Shown one piece after another: positions 1-12,326 of a DNA stretch of 64,000 nucleotides. The DNA comes from JAPKZH01 sp964537875 (lineage in GTDB: Bacteria > Acidobacteriota > Aminicenantia > Aminicenantales > UBA4085), in assembly GCA_964537875.1 (NCBI GenBank), contig CAZIDN010000012.1:1-64000 (forward strand), read 5' to 3'. Both the position numbers and the translations under genes were made by a program. The notes beneath the pieces were generated by a model. The model was not told the origin of the DNA, made no database searches, and worked only from the letters and a program-made list of their open reading frames with translations. The first letter of the stretch is position 1. Every line of letters starts with the position of its first letter.

Positions 1-52
1 ACGGGACTGGTTCCCCGGGGCCCGGGGGCTGCGGGCGGCCTAAGCGCCGCCC
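1..52. repeat. Right end of GC-rich inverted-repeat element, cut by window start
   Basis: This stretch matches the right half of the element at 41170-41297 with only a few substitutions. It includes the terminal arm CGGCCTAAGCGCCGCCC. Similarity continues loosely to about position 73. The left half would lie before base 1. The rest of the gap up to 179 shows nothing recognisable except the ribosome binding site of the next gene. Confidence 0.7.
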
Positions 53-179
53 GAATGGGGATGTCATTTTAGTTATTACGTTGATACTAGTGCGATTACC
101 ATGCCCTTCCAAGGCTTGCGCTGACGATGTCAGCAAATCCAGTGCGTTTGTATTAGAATGAAATGCTCGGGAGGAACGC

Positions 180-2987
180 ATGAGTTTTAATTGCCATCAT
201 AGCCGGGCCATCTGCATGGTCGCTTTTGCGGCTTTCATGTTTGCTTTTTTTGGAACAGGGCTGATCACGCACCACGCGGCGGCAGGGCAAGGGGCGTCGC
301 CATTGATGTCCATACAGCTTTCCTGCGAGCACGTGGCAAATCCTTTAGGCGTGGACGTCCCAACACCGCGGCTGTCCTGGAAACTCAAAAGCCGGGAGCG
401 CGGCGAGCGGCAGACGGCCTATCGGATCCTCGTCGCATCCTCGGCCAAAACTCTAAAGAAAGACCGCGGCGACCTTTGGGACAGCGGCAAGGTGGCCTCG
501 GAAGAAACTCTTCACATTCCGTACTCCGGCCAACCTCTGCATTCTTCGCAGAGGGTTTTTTGGAAGGTCCTCGTTTGGGATAAGGATGGCAAGCCCTCAG
601 GCTGGAGCACACCCGCGACCTGGACGATGGGCATCCTTAATCTCGCAGATTGGCGGGCATCCTGGATCAGCGCAAAAGACGCGCTCGGGGCCGTCGCGCC
701 CCGCAAAGCCGGCGAATCCGCCGATGCGTACGAGACCGTTCTCGCCAGGAAGGAATTCAAAGTGTCGCGCCGCCTTGTCCGCGCCGTCATCCACGTCTGC
801 GGCCTGGGCCATTACGAGATGACTCTCAACGGGAGTCGGGTCGGCGCGGACCTATTCATGCCCGGTTGGACAAAGTACGACAAGACGTGCACGTATGACA
901 CCTATGACATCACGGACCTTCTTCACAAAGGCCGCAACACTGTAGGCTTATTCCTTGGAAACGGCTTCTATAACGTCAGGGGCGGACGCTACATAAAGTA
1001 CGTGGGCTCGTTCGGACCTCTCAAGGCCATCGCCATGGTCCGGCTTGAATATGCCAACAGCACAACTGAGGTCATCGGCACCGACAGCTCGTGGCGTGTC
1101 CATGGCGGTCCGATCACGTTCTCTTGCGTCTACGGAGGAGAGGACTATGATGCCCGGCTCGAGCCCGCCGGTTGGACACAGACAAAGTTCGATGACGCGT
1201 CATGGGACGCAGCGCTTGTCGTTCCCGGCCCGGGTGGGACGCTGAAAGGCTTCAGCTCGGCCGCGCCGCCGGTCAGGGCGATCGAGACGCTCAAACCGGC
1301 CAACATCCGGCCGCTCAAGCCGGGAGTGGCCGTTTACGACTTCGGCCAAAACGCTCCCCTCATGCCCCGGCTGGCCGTCCGGGGTCCAGCGGGCTCGTCT
1401 GTAAAACTCATCCCTTCGGAGCTGCTCAACGCCGATGGTTCCGTGGACCGTGTCTCCTGCGGCGGAGGCCAGGCCTATTGGAAATACACACTCTCCGCCC
1501 GCGGCACGGAAAGCTATTTTTCAAAATTTTTCTACCACGGATGCCGCTACCTCCAGGTCGAATGCACGCCCGCCTCAAATGGAGGGCCTCTGCCACTCGT
1601 GGAATCGCTCGAAGGAGTCGTCGTCCACTCGTCCTCTGCGCCGATCGGTGAGTTTGCCTGCTCCAACGAGCTCTTCAACCGCATCCGGACGCTCGTCCGC
1701 TGGGCCCAACGGGCGAACATGATGAGCCTGCTCACCGACTGCCCGCACCGCGAGAAGCTGGGTTGGCTCGAAGAATATCATCTCAACGGCCCGTCACTGC
1801 GTTATGAATGGGACCTGGCCCAACTCTTCACCAAGACCATGAACGACATGGCGGACTCTCAACTGGAAAACGGCCTTGTCCCCGACATCGCGCCGGAATA
1901 CACGGTGTTCCAAGGTGGGTTCCGGGATTCTCCGGAATGGGGCAGCGCCTTTATTGTTGTCCCCTGGCAGCAGTATGAATGGACCGACGATTTGGGACTT
2001 CTCAGGCGGCATTACGAAGGCATGAAGCACTATGTCGATTATCTCGCTTCCAAAGCTCAAGGCCACATCGTTTCGCACGGCCTCGGCGACTGGTACGACA
2101 TCGGCCCAAAGCCGCCGGGCGAAGCCCAGCTCACGCCCAAAGCCCTGACGGCCACTGCCTTTTATTATTATGACACATGGATCCTAGCCCAAGCCGCCGC
2201 ACTCCTGGGTCATCCGGAAGAGGCAAAAGCGTATGAGCTCCGCGCCGCCCAGATCCGGGAGGCGTTCAATAAGAGCTTTTTCGATCCCGCCGCCGGTCAT
2301 TATGCAACGGGCTCCCAGAGCGCGAACGCGATTCCGCTCGTCGTGGGCATCGTCAAGCCCGAGCATCAAGCGGCCGTGCTTGACCTTATCATAAAAGACG
2401 TCCAGGGCCGCGGCAACGCCTTGACCTCCGGGGACGTCGGCTACCGCTATCTCCTCCGCGCTCTCGCCGGGGGCGGCCGGTCCGACGTGATTTTCGACAT
2501 GAACAACCAATCGGATAAGCCGGGCTACGGGTATCAACTCCAGAAAGGGGCGACGAGCCTCACCGAAGCCTGGGATGCCGGCCGCGCATCTTCTCAAAAC
2601 CACTTCATGCTGGGCCACATCATGGAATGGTTCTACCACGACCTGGCCGGCCTGGGGATCGACCCGGCAGAACCGGGATTCAAGAAGATCGTCATCGATC
2701 CCCAGCCCGTGGGGAATGTGACATGGGCCAGGGCGCGCTTCGATTCCGTCCGCGGCCTGATCGCTTCAGAATGGAAAATCGAAGCCGGCGCTTTCACCCT
2801 TTCGCTCACGATACCGCCCAACACGACCGCCGTAGTCAATATCCCGGCAAAAGACCCAGGCGCCGTCACGGAGAATGGACAGCCCGCGAGCCAGAGCCCC
2901 GGCGTTCGGTTCCTTCGTAACGAAAAGGGGCGGGCCGTCTACGAGGTTGGCTCAGGCCATTATGTCTTCCGGGCGCCCTGGAACTGA
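180..2987 (+). CDS. Exported alpha-L-rhamnosidase (GH78 family)
   Basis: Predicted to remove terminal alpha-L-rhamnose from plant-type polysaccharides or glycoconjugates outside the cytoplasm. The 935 residues begin with a basic segment and a hydrophobic stretch (about residues 10-30), a likely signal peptide. A fibronectin-like N-terminal region and the rhamnosidase N domain (WXXSWISAKD region, about 155-330) follow. The (alpha/alpha)6 catalytic barrel (about 480-830) contains DCPHREKLGW near residue 520, the acidic GH78 signature, and a C-terminal beta domain closes the protein. Length is normal for the family. The ATG is chosen because GGGAGG lies 5-6 nt upstream. It is convergent with the broken S9 peptidase. 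The family call is firm; the substrate is inferred. Confidence 0.9.
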   Translation: MSFNCHHSRAICMVAFAAFMFAFFGTGLITHHAAAGQGASPLMSIQLSCEHVANPLGVDVPTPRLSWKLKSRERGERQTAYRILVASSAKTLKKDRGDLWDSGKVASEETLHIPYSGQPLHSSQRVFWKVLVWDKDGKPSGWSTPATWTMGILNLADWRASWISAKDALGAVAPRKAGESADAYETVLARKEFKVSRRLVRAVIHVCGLGHYEMTLNGSRVGADLFMPGWTKYDKTCTYDTYDITDLLHKGRNTVGLFLGNGFYNVRGGRYIKYVGSFGPLKAIAMVRLEYANSTTEVIGTDSSWRVHGGPITFSCVYGGEDYDARLEPAGWTQTKFDDASWDAALVVPGPGGTLKGFSSAAPPVRAIETLKPANIRPLKPGVAVYDFGQNAPLMPRLAVRGPAGSSVKLIPSELLNADGSVDRVSCGGGQAYWKYTLSARGTESYFSKFFYHGCRYLQVECTPASNGGPLPLVESLEGVVVHSSSAPIGEFACSNELFNRIRTLVRWAQRANMMSLLTDCPHREKLGWLEEYHLNGPSLRYEWDLAQLFTKTMNDMADSQLENGLVPDIAPEYTVFQGGFRDSPEWGSAFIVVPWQQYEWTDDLGLLRRHYEGMKHYVDYLASKAQGHIVSHGLGDWYDIGPKPPGEAQLTPKALTATAFYYYDTWILAQAAALLGHPEEAKAYELRAAQIREAFNKSFFDPAAGHYATGSQSANAIPLVVGIVKPEHQAAVLDLIIKDVQGRGNALTSGDVGYRYLLRALAGGGRSDVIFDMNNQSDKPGYGYQLQKGATSLTEAWDAGRASSQNHFMLGHIMEWFYHDLAGLGIDPAEPGFKKIVIDPQPVGNVTWARARFDSVRGLIASEWKIEAGAFTLSLTIPPNTTAVVNIPAKDPGAVTENGQPASQSPGVRFLRNEKGRAVYEVGSGHYVFRAPWN

Positions 2988-3131
2988 AGAGGCGAGCCGA
3001 CGGGCAAAAAATCTCGTAATTATTTTTTTATCGAAGAATTGTCTTGGCCCGCCCCCTGACAAAGCGGCGAACCAGAAGAAGACAACGTCGCAGCGCTTGC
3101 AATTAGGTATTTCGAGAGCTTGCTAAGGACC

Positions 3132-5537
<2,406 letters not shown>

Positions 5538-6015
5538 AGCGTCTCTCCTTTGAAGGAATTGTTTGCAGGCAATATAACAATGCTGACGAACGTCTGTCAA
5601 TAGTTGCAGCACGGTCCAGACATGAGATCGCCACGCACCCGATGGGTGCCCGCGATGACAGGGTGAGCGCTCGTCGATCGGCAATTGTGGGTCTCAAGCC
5701 ATCCTTGACATTGTTTGATGCCTTGATCTATGCTTCCTGACCATGGTTGGAGGGAATAATCGAGTCGAAAATGTGTCCGCGGCATCCGCAGCCGAAAACG
5801 AAATTCTTCCCTTCCTCTGCGTTTTCCGGCGTTTTTTGCGGCTCGCATAGCTTCAAAGACACCTCCCCGATCTCTCAAGCCGGCCTTGATATCTTTTTGA
5901 GTTTTGATTTTCGATTCCCCTCGACAATTGATGGGAAAGTCGAGTCAAAAACGCCCACTCGGCCGGCACACCCGATAACCAAGTTCTTTTTCCTCAGATA
6001 AAGGAGGCGAGGGCC

Positions 6016-9000
6016 ATGAAATGCTCCAAATGTCTCTTTGAGAATCCCGCCGATTCCCGCTTCTGCGGAAGCTGTGGGTTCGACTTGTCTTTTTCCGAAA
6101 AGATGCCGTTTTCCGCCACAAAGACTTTCCAGCTTTCTCTCAGAGAACTGGCCCAAGGAACCCTCTACGCCGGAAGATACGAGGTGATCGAAGAACTGGG
6201 TCGCGGCGGCATGGGAAAGGTCTACAAAGTCCTGGACAAAGAGATTCAGGAGGAGGTGGCCCTTAAGCTCTTGAACCCTGAAATTGCCTCCGACGAAAAG
6301 ACGATCGAACGATTCCGGAATGAGCTGAAATACGCGCGAAGGATCACCCACAGGAACGTCTGCCGGATGCATGATATCAATAGGGACAAAGACACCTATT
6401 TCATCACCATGGAATATGTGCCGGGAGAGGATTTAAAAACGGTTATCAGAAGGACAGGCAGCTTACCTGAAGACGAAGCGGTGCCCATAGCCGCGCAGGT
6501 CTGCGAGGGACTGACGGAGGCGCACCGGCTGGGTGTCGTTCATCGTGACCTGAAGCCGCAAAACATCATGATCGATAGAGACGGAAATGTCCGCATCATG
6601 GACTTTGGAATCGCTCGGTCCCTGGCCGCCAAAGGCGTAACGGAAGCCGGAATGATCATCGGGACCCCGGACTACATGTCGCCCGAACAAGTGGAGGGGA
6701 TGGAAGCGGACGCACGATCGGACATTTACGCTCTGGGAGCCACTCTCTATGAAATGGTGACGGGGCGAGTTCCCTTCGAGGGCGACACGGCCTTAATCAT
6801 CGCCATGAAGCACAAGGCTGAAATCCCTCTGAGCCCCAAGGAAATTAATCCCCAGCTCTCCGAAGAACTCAGCACGGTCATCCTGAAATGCCTGGAAAAG
6901 GATAGAGAGAAGAGATACCAGACGGCGGAGGAATTGCTGGCGGAATTGAAATGCTTGGAGGAAGGTTTGCCGACAGCCGCTGCCGCCATGAAACCCAAGA
7001 TTCCAGCTTTTCTTATCGAGGGCGCAGAAGAGGTTCGATTGAAGAGACCGGTCTTTGTGGCCCGAGACCAAGAATTAGGAAAACTGGCTCAGAAACTCGA
7101 GGCCGCCCTCAGCGGCAAGGGCCAAGTGGTCTTCCTGCTCGGTGAAGCGGGAAGCGGAAAAACAGCCTTAGTCCAGGAGTTTGCCCGGCGTGTCCAAGAG
7201 ACATATCCCGAACTTATTGTCGCCTCGGGCAAATGCAACGCCCACGCGGGAATCGGGGACCCTTACCAGCCGTTCATCGAGATCTTGAGGCTTTTGACCG
7301 GAGACGTTGAATCGAAATGGATGGCCGGCGTCATATCCAAAGAACATGCTCTCCGCTTGTGGAACATGATCCCGCTCTCGGTTAAATGTTTACTGGACAA
7401 TGGACAAGACCTGATAAATATCTTTGTCCAAGGAGCAGGATTGGTCTCGCGGAGCGAGGCCATCTCGCGCGGGATGACAACTTGGCTGGCCGGCCTGAAG
7501 AAACTTGTGGACCGCAAAACCTCTCTCCCTCCGGATTCCACTCTCCAACAGAGTAACCTTTTCGAGCAATACACGCGCGTGCTTCAAGCTCTGGCTGCGG
7601 AAAAACCGTTGCTTCTTATTCTTGACGACCTCCAGTGGGTTGATCCCGGCTCGGCGAGCTTACTCTTTCATCTGGGCCGCGGGATCGAGGGGAGCCGGAT
7701 CCTTATCATGGGTGCATTTAGGCCGGCGGAGGTGGCTCTCGGCCGAGGAGAAGAGCGTCATCCCCTCGAGCCTATTCTTCACGAACTCAAACGCGATTTT
7801 GGGGAGATTGAGATCGAAGTTGGAAAAACGGAAGCCCGTCAATTCGTGGATGATTATATTGATACTGAGCCCAACCGGCTTGACCATAAATTCCGAGAGA
7901 CGCTCTATGGTCAGACCAAAGGACATCCTCTCTTTACCGTCGAATTGCTGAGGGACATGCAAGAGCGAGGTGCTTTAATCAAGGACAAAAAGGGTAAATG
8001 GACGGAGGGACCGGAATTGGATTGGAACGCGCTCCCGGCGCGCGTGGACGCAGTCATTGAAGAGCGCGTTCAAAGGCTCAATGAAAAATTGCGGGAGATT
8101 TTGACGATCGCCAGTGTCGAAGGCGAAGAATTTACGGCAGAGGTGGTCGCCCGGATTCAGGAAGCGGAAGTCCGAGAGCTGATCAAGCTTCTGAGCCGGG
8201 AGCTGGATAAGCGGCATCATCTGGTGTCCGCAAAAGGCATCCGGCAGCTCGAAAAACAGCGCTTGTCCTCGTATCTTTTCCAGCACATCCTGTTCCAGAG
8301 ATATCTTTATAATAGCCTCGATAAAGTGGAGAGAGCGGAACTTCACGAAGAAGTGGGAAATATTTTGGAAGCCCTCTACGGAGAGCAGGCTGAAGAGATC
8401 GCCGTCCAACTGGCCAGACATTTTCTGGAAGCAGGAATCGTATCTAAGGCTATAGAATATCTACACAAAGCAGGAAATAAGGCCGTGCGGCTGTCTGCCG
8501 GCGAGGAGGCGATTGCCCACTATAAGAAAGCTCTGGAACTTCTTAAAAAGCTCCCAGAAACCCCTCAGCGTGATCAACAGGAGCTTGCTTTACAACTCTC
8601 CCTATACGGTCCACTCATGTCCAATAAGGGTTTGGGCGCTCCGGAATTGGCCCAAGCCATCGGTCGAGCCAGAGAGCTGAGTGATCGATTGGGTGAAACG
8701 CCTCAGCGGTTTATGGCGCTCGTTCAGCTGGCCATGTATTATATGTCTACGGCCCAGTACAGAGAATCGCTGAAATTGCGACCGGAGATTACTCAAATCG
8801 CCGAACAGTCAAAGGACCCAATGTTCAAGGCGATTTCCCATTACCTCGATGTTTGGCCTTTGCTTAACGTGGGAGAACTTGTCCAGGCCGTGGAATGCGT
8901 CAAAAATATGATGGTCGGCTATGACCAGGAAAAGTACGGTTTCATGGCTTATCTCTTCGCCTATGATTTGGGAGTGTTCAATCTGGGTTTCGGGTCTTGG

Positions 9001-9732
9001 GCGCAGTGGATTCTTGGCTATCCCGACCAAGCTCTCCGACGGCTGAATGAGGCGGTGAACATCGCCCGAAAACTAGGTCATCCGTACACGCTGGCCTTTG
9101 TCCTACTCACAGCGTGTGAGCTGAATTGGTTCCTTCGGGACTTTCCGCGGATCGACAAGGATACGGAAGAACTTGTTCCGTTCTGCGAGAAGAATGGGTT
9201 TATCTACGTAGGAGCGCATGGCTATTTTTATCGTGGAGAGAGAGCCGTTCTTGAAGGAAAGGTCAAAGAAGGCATAGCCCAGATGCGTCAAAGCCTGGCG
9301 ATTATGGAAGCGACGGGGACCCTGACCTGTTTCTCGCGTCTGCGGGCGAGGGTTGCTGAAGCCTGCCGAAAAGCAGGAGCTTTGGAGGAAGGGCTTTCTG
9401 CCGTGGACTGGGCCTTTGATGCCGTCCAGGAATATGATGAGAGATACATGGAAGCCGAGCTCTATCGGCTCAAGGGTGAATTGTTGCGGATGCGGGGTGA
9501 GCCCGAGAATGAAGTTGAGAAATATTTCAAGCAGGCTATTGATCTCTCTCGCCGACGGTTGGCCAAGTCATGGGAGCTCAGGGCGACGATGAGCTTGAGC
9601 CGTTTGTGGCAAAAACAAGGGAAACGAGAAGATGCCAGAAAGATTCTGGAAGAGGTTTACTCTTGGTTTACCGAAGGGTTCACCACTCCCGACCTTATAG
9701 AGGCGAAGGCACTCCTTGAGGATCTTTCTTAA
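6016..9732 (+). CDS. Zinc-ribbon Ser/Thr protein kinase with AAA ATPase and TPR-rich C-terminus
   Basis: A 1238-residue cytoplasmic signalling protein. The N-terminus is a four-cysteine ribbon (C3, C6, C17, C20). The eukaryotic-like kinase spans about 55-315 and keeps the glycine loop GRGGMGKVY, Lys84, HRDLKPQN (Asp178) and DFG (196-198). An AAA_16/STAND-like ATPase follows with P-loop GEAGSGKT near 376-383 and Walker B LLLILDDLQW near 535. The C-terminal half is helical and TPR-like. No transmembrane segment is evident, unlike the two paralogues at 24.4 and 32.2 kb. The kinase-ATPase-TPR order is known from large bacterial regulators. The ATG is preceded by AAGGAGG. The gene is divergent from the S9 pseudogene across 478 bp in which I see no clear promoter. 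Its target is unknown. Confidence 0.88.
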   Translation: MKCSKCLFENPADSRFCGSCGFDLSFSEKMPFSATKTFQLSLRELAQGTLYAGRYEVIEELGRGGMGKVYKVLDKEIQEEVALKLLNPEIASDEKTIERFRNELKYARRITHRNVCRMHDINRDKDTYFITMEYVPGEDLKTVIRRTGSLPEDEAVPIAAQVCEGLTEAHRLGVVHRDLKPQNIMIDRDGNVRIMDFGIARSLAAKGVTEAGMIIGTPDYMSPEQVEGMEADARSDIYALGATLYEMVTGRVPFEGDTALIIAMKHKAEIPLSPKEINPQLSEELSTVILKCLEKDREKRYQTAEELLAELKCLEEGLPTAAAAMKPKIPAFLIEGAEEVRLKRPVFVARDQELGKLAQKLEAALSGKGQVVFLLGEAGSGKTALVQEFARRVQETYPELIVASGKCNAHAGIGDPYQPFIEILRLLTGDVESKWMAGVISKEHALRLWNMIPLSVKCLLDNGQDLINIFVQGAGLVSRSEAISRGMTTWLAGLKKLVDRKTSLPPDSTLQQSNLFEQYTRVLQALAAEKPLLLILDDLQWVDPGSASLLFHLGRGIEGSRILIMGAFRPAEVALGRGEERHPLEPILHELKRDFGEIEIEVGKTEARQFVDDYIDTEPNRLDHKFRETLYGQTKGHPLFTVELLRDMQERGALIKDKKGKWTEGPELDWNALPARVDAVIEERVQRLNEKLREILTIASVEGEEFTAEVVARIQEAEVRELIKLLSRELDKRHHLVSAKGIRQLEKQRLSSYLFQHILFQRYLYNSLDKVERAELHEEVGNILEALYGEQAEEIAVQLARHFLEAGIVSKAIEYLHKAGNKAVRLSAGEEAIAHYKKALELLKKLPETPQRDQQELALQLSLYGPLMSNKGLGAPELAQAIGRARELSDRLGETPQRFMALVQLAMYYMSTAQYRESLKLRPEITQIAEQSKDPMFKAISHYLDVWPLLNVGELVQAVECVKNMMVGYDQEKYGFMAYLFAYDLGVFNLGFGSWAQWILGYPDQALRRLNEAVNIARKLGHPYTLAFVLLTACELNWFLRDFPRIDKDTEELVPFCEKNGFIYVGAHGYFYRGERAVLEGKVKEGIAQMRQSLAIMEATGTLTCFSRLRARVAEACRKAGALEEGLSAVDWAFDAVQEYDERYMEAELYRLKGELLRMRGEPENEVEKYFKQAIDLSRRRLAKSWELRATMSLSRLWQKQGKREDARKILEEVYSWFTEGFTTPDLIEAKALLEDLS

Positions 9733-9826
9733 GAAGCTTTTATGATCTAACTTCCCTGGCAAATATCCAAAAAAGCTGTTTAAGCCCCCAAAGAAGTGTA
9801 ATGAACCTCATCCGTTCAAACACGCC

Positions 9827-12088
9827 CTAGATGCGCACGTCCATCGGACGCCCGTCGAACACGATGGCCCGCGTTTCCCGTTCTCCGGCGACCCGGACTT
9901 CGATCGGGCGCCTGACCGGCGCCAGCATGCGCGAGCCCCGGGCGAGACGCAGCGTCAGGCGGCGCTCCGCATCCCGCCAACTCATTTCGATCCGCATCCA
10001 TTCCCCTTTCCGGTAAGCAAAGGTCTTGCCGTCGTCTTCGTAAAGAGAGGATGCGCCGTCGGCCCCGGGATAAACGATAAGAGTCAGCGGAGCGACAACC
10101 GGCTCTTTTGCATACTGCCTGACAGGACCGAGCGGCAGGATTGCGCCCGCCCTAACGTAAAGCGGCATTGTTTCAAGATCGACCTTCCGTTCGATTTCGC
10201 GGCCGCCCTCCGCGCGCTCCTCGGTCCAGAAGTCGAACCAGGTGCCGCGCGGCAGGTAGAGGCGGCGGCTCGAGGCGCCCTTTTCTACGATAGGCGCCAC
10301 AAGCACGTCACGCCCCCAAAGGTACTGGTCGCCGCGCGCAACCGCCGCCGCGTCGTCCGGATAGTGCAGCCAGAGCGCCCGGATGATCGGAAGGCCCGTG
10401 TCGCAGCAATCCCGTACGGCCGTGTAGGTGTAGGGAAGCAGGCGATATCGGAGTTCGAGATACTTCTTAAGAATCGGCTCGACCTGCGGATTCTTCAACT
10501 CTTCGGGAGCCGGATTAAAAGTCGTGGTCTCCTTCGGACCCCCATCGCCGCCGTCCCAGCCCCACGGCAGGCGGAGGTGCCAGTGACGGCCATGAGCGCG
10601 GAATGAAGTGCAGAAAGCGCCGAACTGAAACCAGCGCACGTGCAGCTCGCCTGTGTATTCGGACGTCGGAATAAACCCGCCGATGTCGGTGCCCCAGTAA
10701 GGAATGCCTGAAAGGCCCGTGTTGACCGCGACCTGGACATGAGTGCGAAGCGTTTCCCAGCGCGACCGGACATCGCCCGACCAGAGGAACGCGGCGTAGC
10801 GCTGCATGCCGGCGTAGCCGTTGCGATGCAGGGCGAAAGGCCTCTCGTTGGGCCGCCAAAGCTTCGAGCCTTCCCAGTACATCCGGGTGCGGTTTAGGCG
10901 GGAGGGAGCATCATAGTCGTCGCCCTGGTCCGGCCACCAGCCGTCGACGCCGATGTCGAAGAGCGGCTTGTGATACGGCCAGTAGCACGGCACGCTGCGA
11001 TCGTCGGGCCAACGATTGTCCGCGGTCCGGCCGCTGGGAACGGCGTTCTTTGGATCGTACGCCTCCTGCACCGTCCCCGTCAGGCGATGTCCCTCGATGA
11101 CGATGTGCAGCACAACCCGGAAGTGGCGGGCGTGAAGCTCGTCGATCATGCCTTTCGGATCAGGAAAGTTGCCGCTATGCCAGGTGAACTCGCCGTTGCG
11201 GGTATTCCACCCGGACGGGGTGAACTCGGTGCCGAGGTAAATCAGCGCATCGCACGGCAGCTTTTTCTCGCGCATCGTCCGGGCGACGCCTAGGACCTCA
11301 TCCGGGCCCGCCAGCGTCCGGTGCGATTGCATATAGCCCAACGTCCAGAGCGCCGGCATCTCCGCGCGTCCGGTGATTCGCGCGTACTCACGCATGATTT
11401 CCGGAGGGCTGGACGAAGACACGACAAAAACATCCAGGGGAAGGCCGTTATCGGGCGGGGCAAATTTTCCTTCGGGGCCGGTGAAGTCGAACGTGCCCAA
11501 GGGCTGATGGATGAACATCCCCCACCCGTCCGTGCCCACGAGCCACTGGATCGGCACGCGGCCGCCATGCGTGCTGAGCTGATAGCCGCCCTGCCCGCTG
11601 CGCATCCGATCCACGGTGCCTTTGCGATCGAACTGCGGTCCGCCCTGACCGAGCCCGAGGAGCGGTCCCTTGCTCAAGAGAAACGACATCCCGGCCGCGC
11701 GGGCATCCAGCGTCAGCCGCTGTATCGGCCGGCCGGCACTCGTCTCGACATGAAGAGTCGGAGGATCAGCCTCGAACCGGACGACAAGGTTGCCGGCGCG
11801 TACGGGATCGAACCGCTCGCGTATACGGCGGCGGGCGAGCGCGCGTCCCTCTCCTGTTTGCACGATGGCGCCATCCGTCGGAATGCCGGCTGGGCGGCCG
11901 CTCTCGATCGGCAGAACGGTGAGGCGGACCGTCGAAGGACTCAGGGTGGAAACAATGATCTCCACCGGCTGGCCGGCGACAATGATGTCTGTGGATTGGC
12001 CGCGGATAACACTGCGGGCGAAGACGATGCTCGCGCTCGCTGCGCCGATCCGCTTCAAGGCCTCGCGCCGGGTGAGCGGTTTATGCAT
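9827..12088 (-). CDS. Exported glycoside hydrolase family 31 (alpha-glucosidase/xylosidase type)
   Basis: Predicted retaining alpha-glycosidase of 753 residues. The N-terminus LTRREALKRIGAASASIVFA resembles a twin-arginine signal. The GH31 barrel carries the nucleophile-containing segment DGWWPDQGDD (about 380) and a likely acid/base Asp in WSGDVRSRW (about 437), followed by PYWGTDIGGF. A beta-sandwich with LYLPRGTWFDFWT and a DUF5110-like tail completes it. Alpha-glucoside, alpha-xyloside or alpha-galactoside specificity cannot be told from sequence alone. It lies 238 bp downstream of the GH127 gene on the same strand and may be co-expressed with it. It ends in TAG, which shows that amber is a normal stop codon here. 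Confidence 0.88.
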   Translation of the reverse strand: MHKPLTRREALKRIGAASASIVFARSVIRGQSTDIIVAGQPVEIIVSTLSPSTVRLTVLPIESGRPAGIPTDGAIVQTGEGRALARRRIRERFDPVRAGNLVVRFEADPPTLHVETSAGRPIQRLTLDARAAGMSFLLSKGPLLGLGQGGPQFDRKGTVDRMRSGQGGYQLSTHGGRVPIQWLVGTDGWGMFIHQPLGTFDFTGPEGKFAPPDNGLPLDVFVVSSSSPPEIMREYARITGRAEMPALWTLGYMQSHRTLAGPDEVLGVARTMREKKLPCDALIYLGTEFTPSGWNTRNGEFTWHSGNFPDPKGMIDELHARHFRVVLHIVIEGHRLTGTVQEAYDPKNAVPSGRTADNRWPDDRSVPCYWPYHKPLFDIGVDGWWPDQGDDYDAPSRLNRTRMYWEGSKLWRPNERPFALHRNGYAGMQRYAAFLWSGDVRSRWETLRTHVQVAVNTGLSGIPYWGTDIGGFIPTSEYTGELHVRWFQFGAFCTSFRAHGRHWHLRLPWGWDGGDGGPKETTTFNPAPEELKNPQVEPILKKYLELRYRLLPYTYTAVRDCCDTGLPIIRALWLHYPDDAAAVARGDQYLWGRDVLVAPIVEKGASSRRLYLPRGTWFDFWTEERAEGGREIERKVDLETMPLYVRAGAILPLGPVRQYAKEPVVAPLTLIVYPGADGASSLYEDDGKTFAYRKGEWMRIEMSWRDAERRLTLRLARGSRMLAPVRRPIEVRVAGERETRAIVFDGRPMDVRI

Positions 12089-12326
12089 AAGACTCTCTTT
12101 ATAGAATCTGGTTCTTTTTCATTTCGCATGGGGAAAATTTTATGGGAAACGATTCGGAAACGGCCTCGCTCCCTATCCGGGTTTTTCACGCCGTTCCCGA
12201 GCCCTCCATGGTCGCTTCGGCCGTCTCCGGATCATTTCCCTTTCCTACGCACACGAACTGGAAGTGAACCAGGAATTTATTCTTTTCCCTATGGCTCTCC
12301 CCTATAATAGAGATCGTAAGTTCAGC

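Noticed and set aside
3001..3131. Terminator between the GH78 gene and the convergent peptidase gene.
   Set aside because: A T-rich patch is present, but no convincing stem precedes it on either strand.
11321..12307. Long open frame on the plus strand opposite the GH31 gene.
   Set aside because: It is the antisense shadow of a clear GH31 coding region with intact catalytic motifs; its protein has no family pattern.
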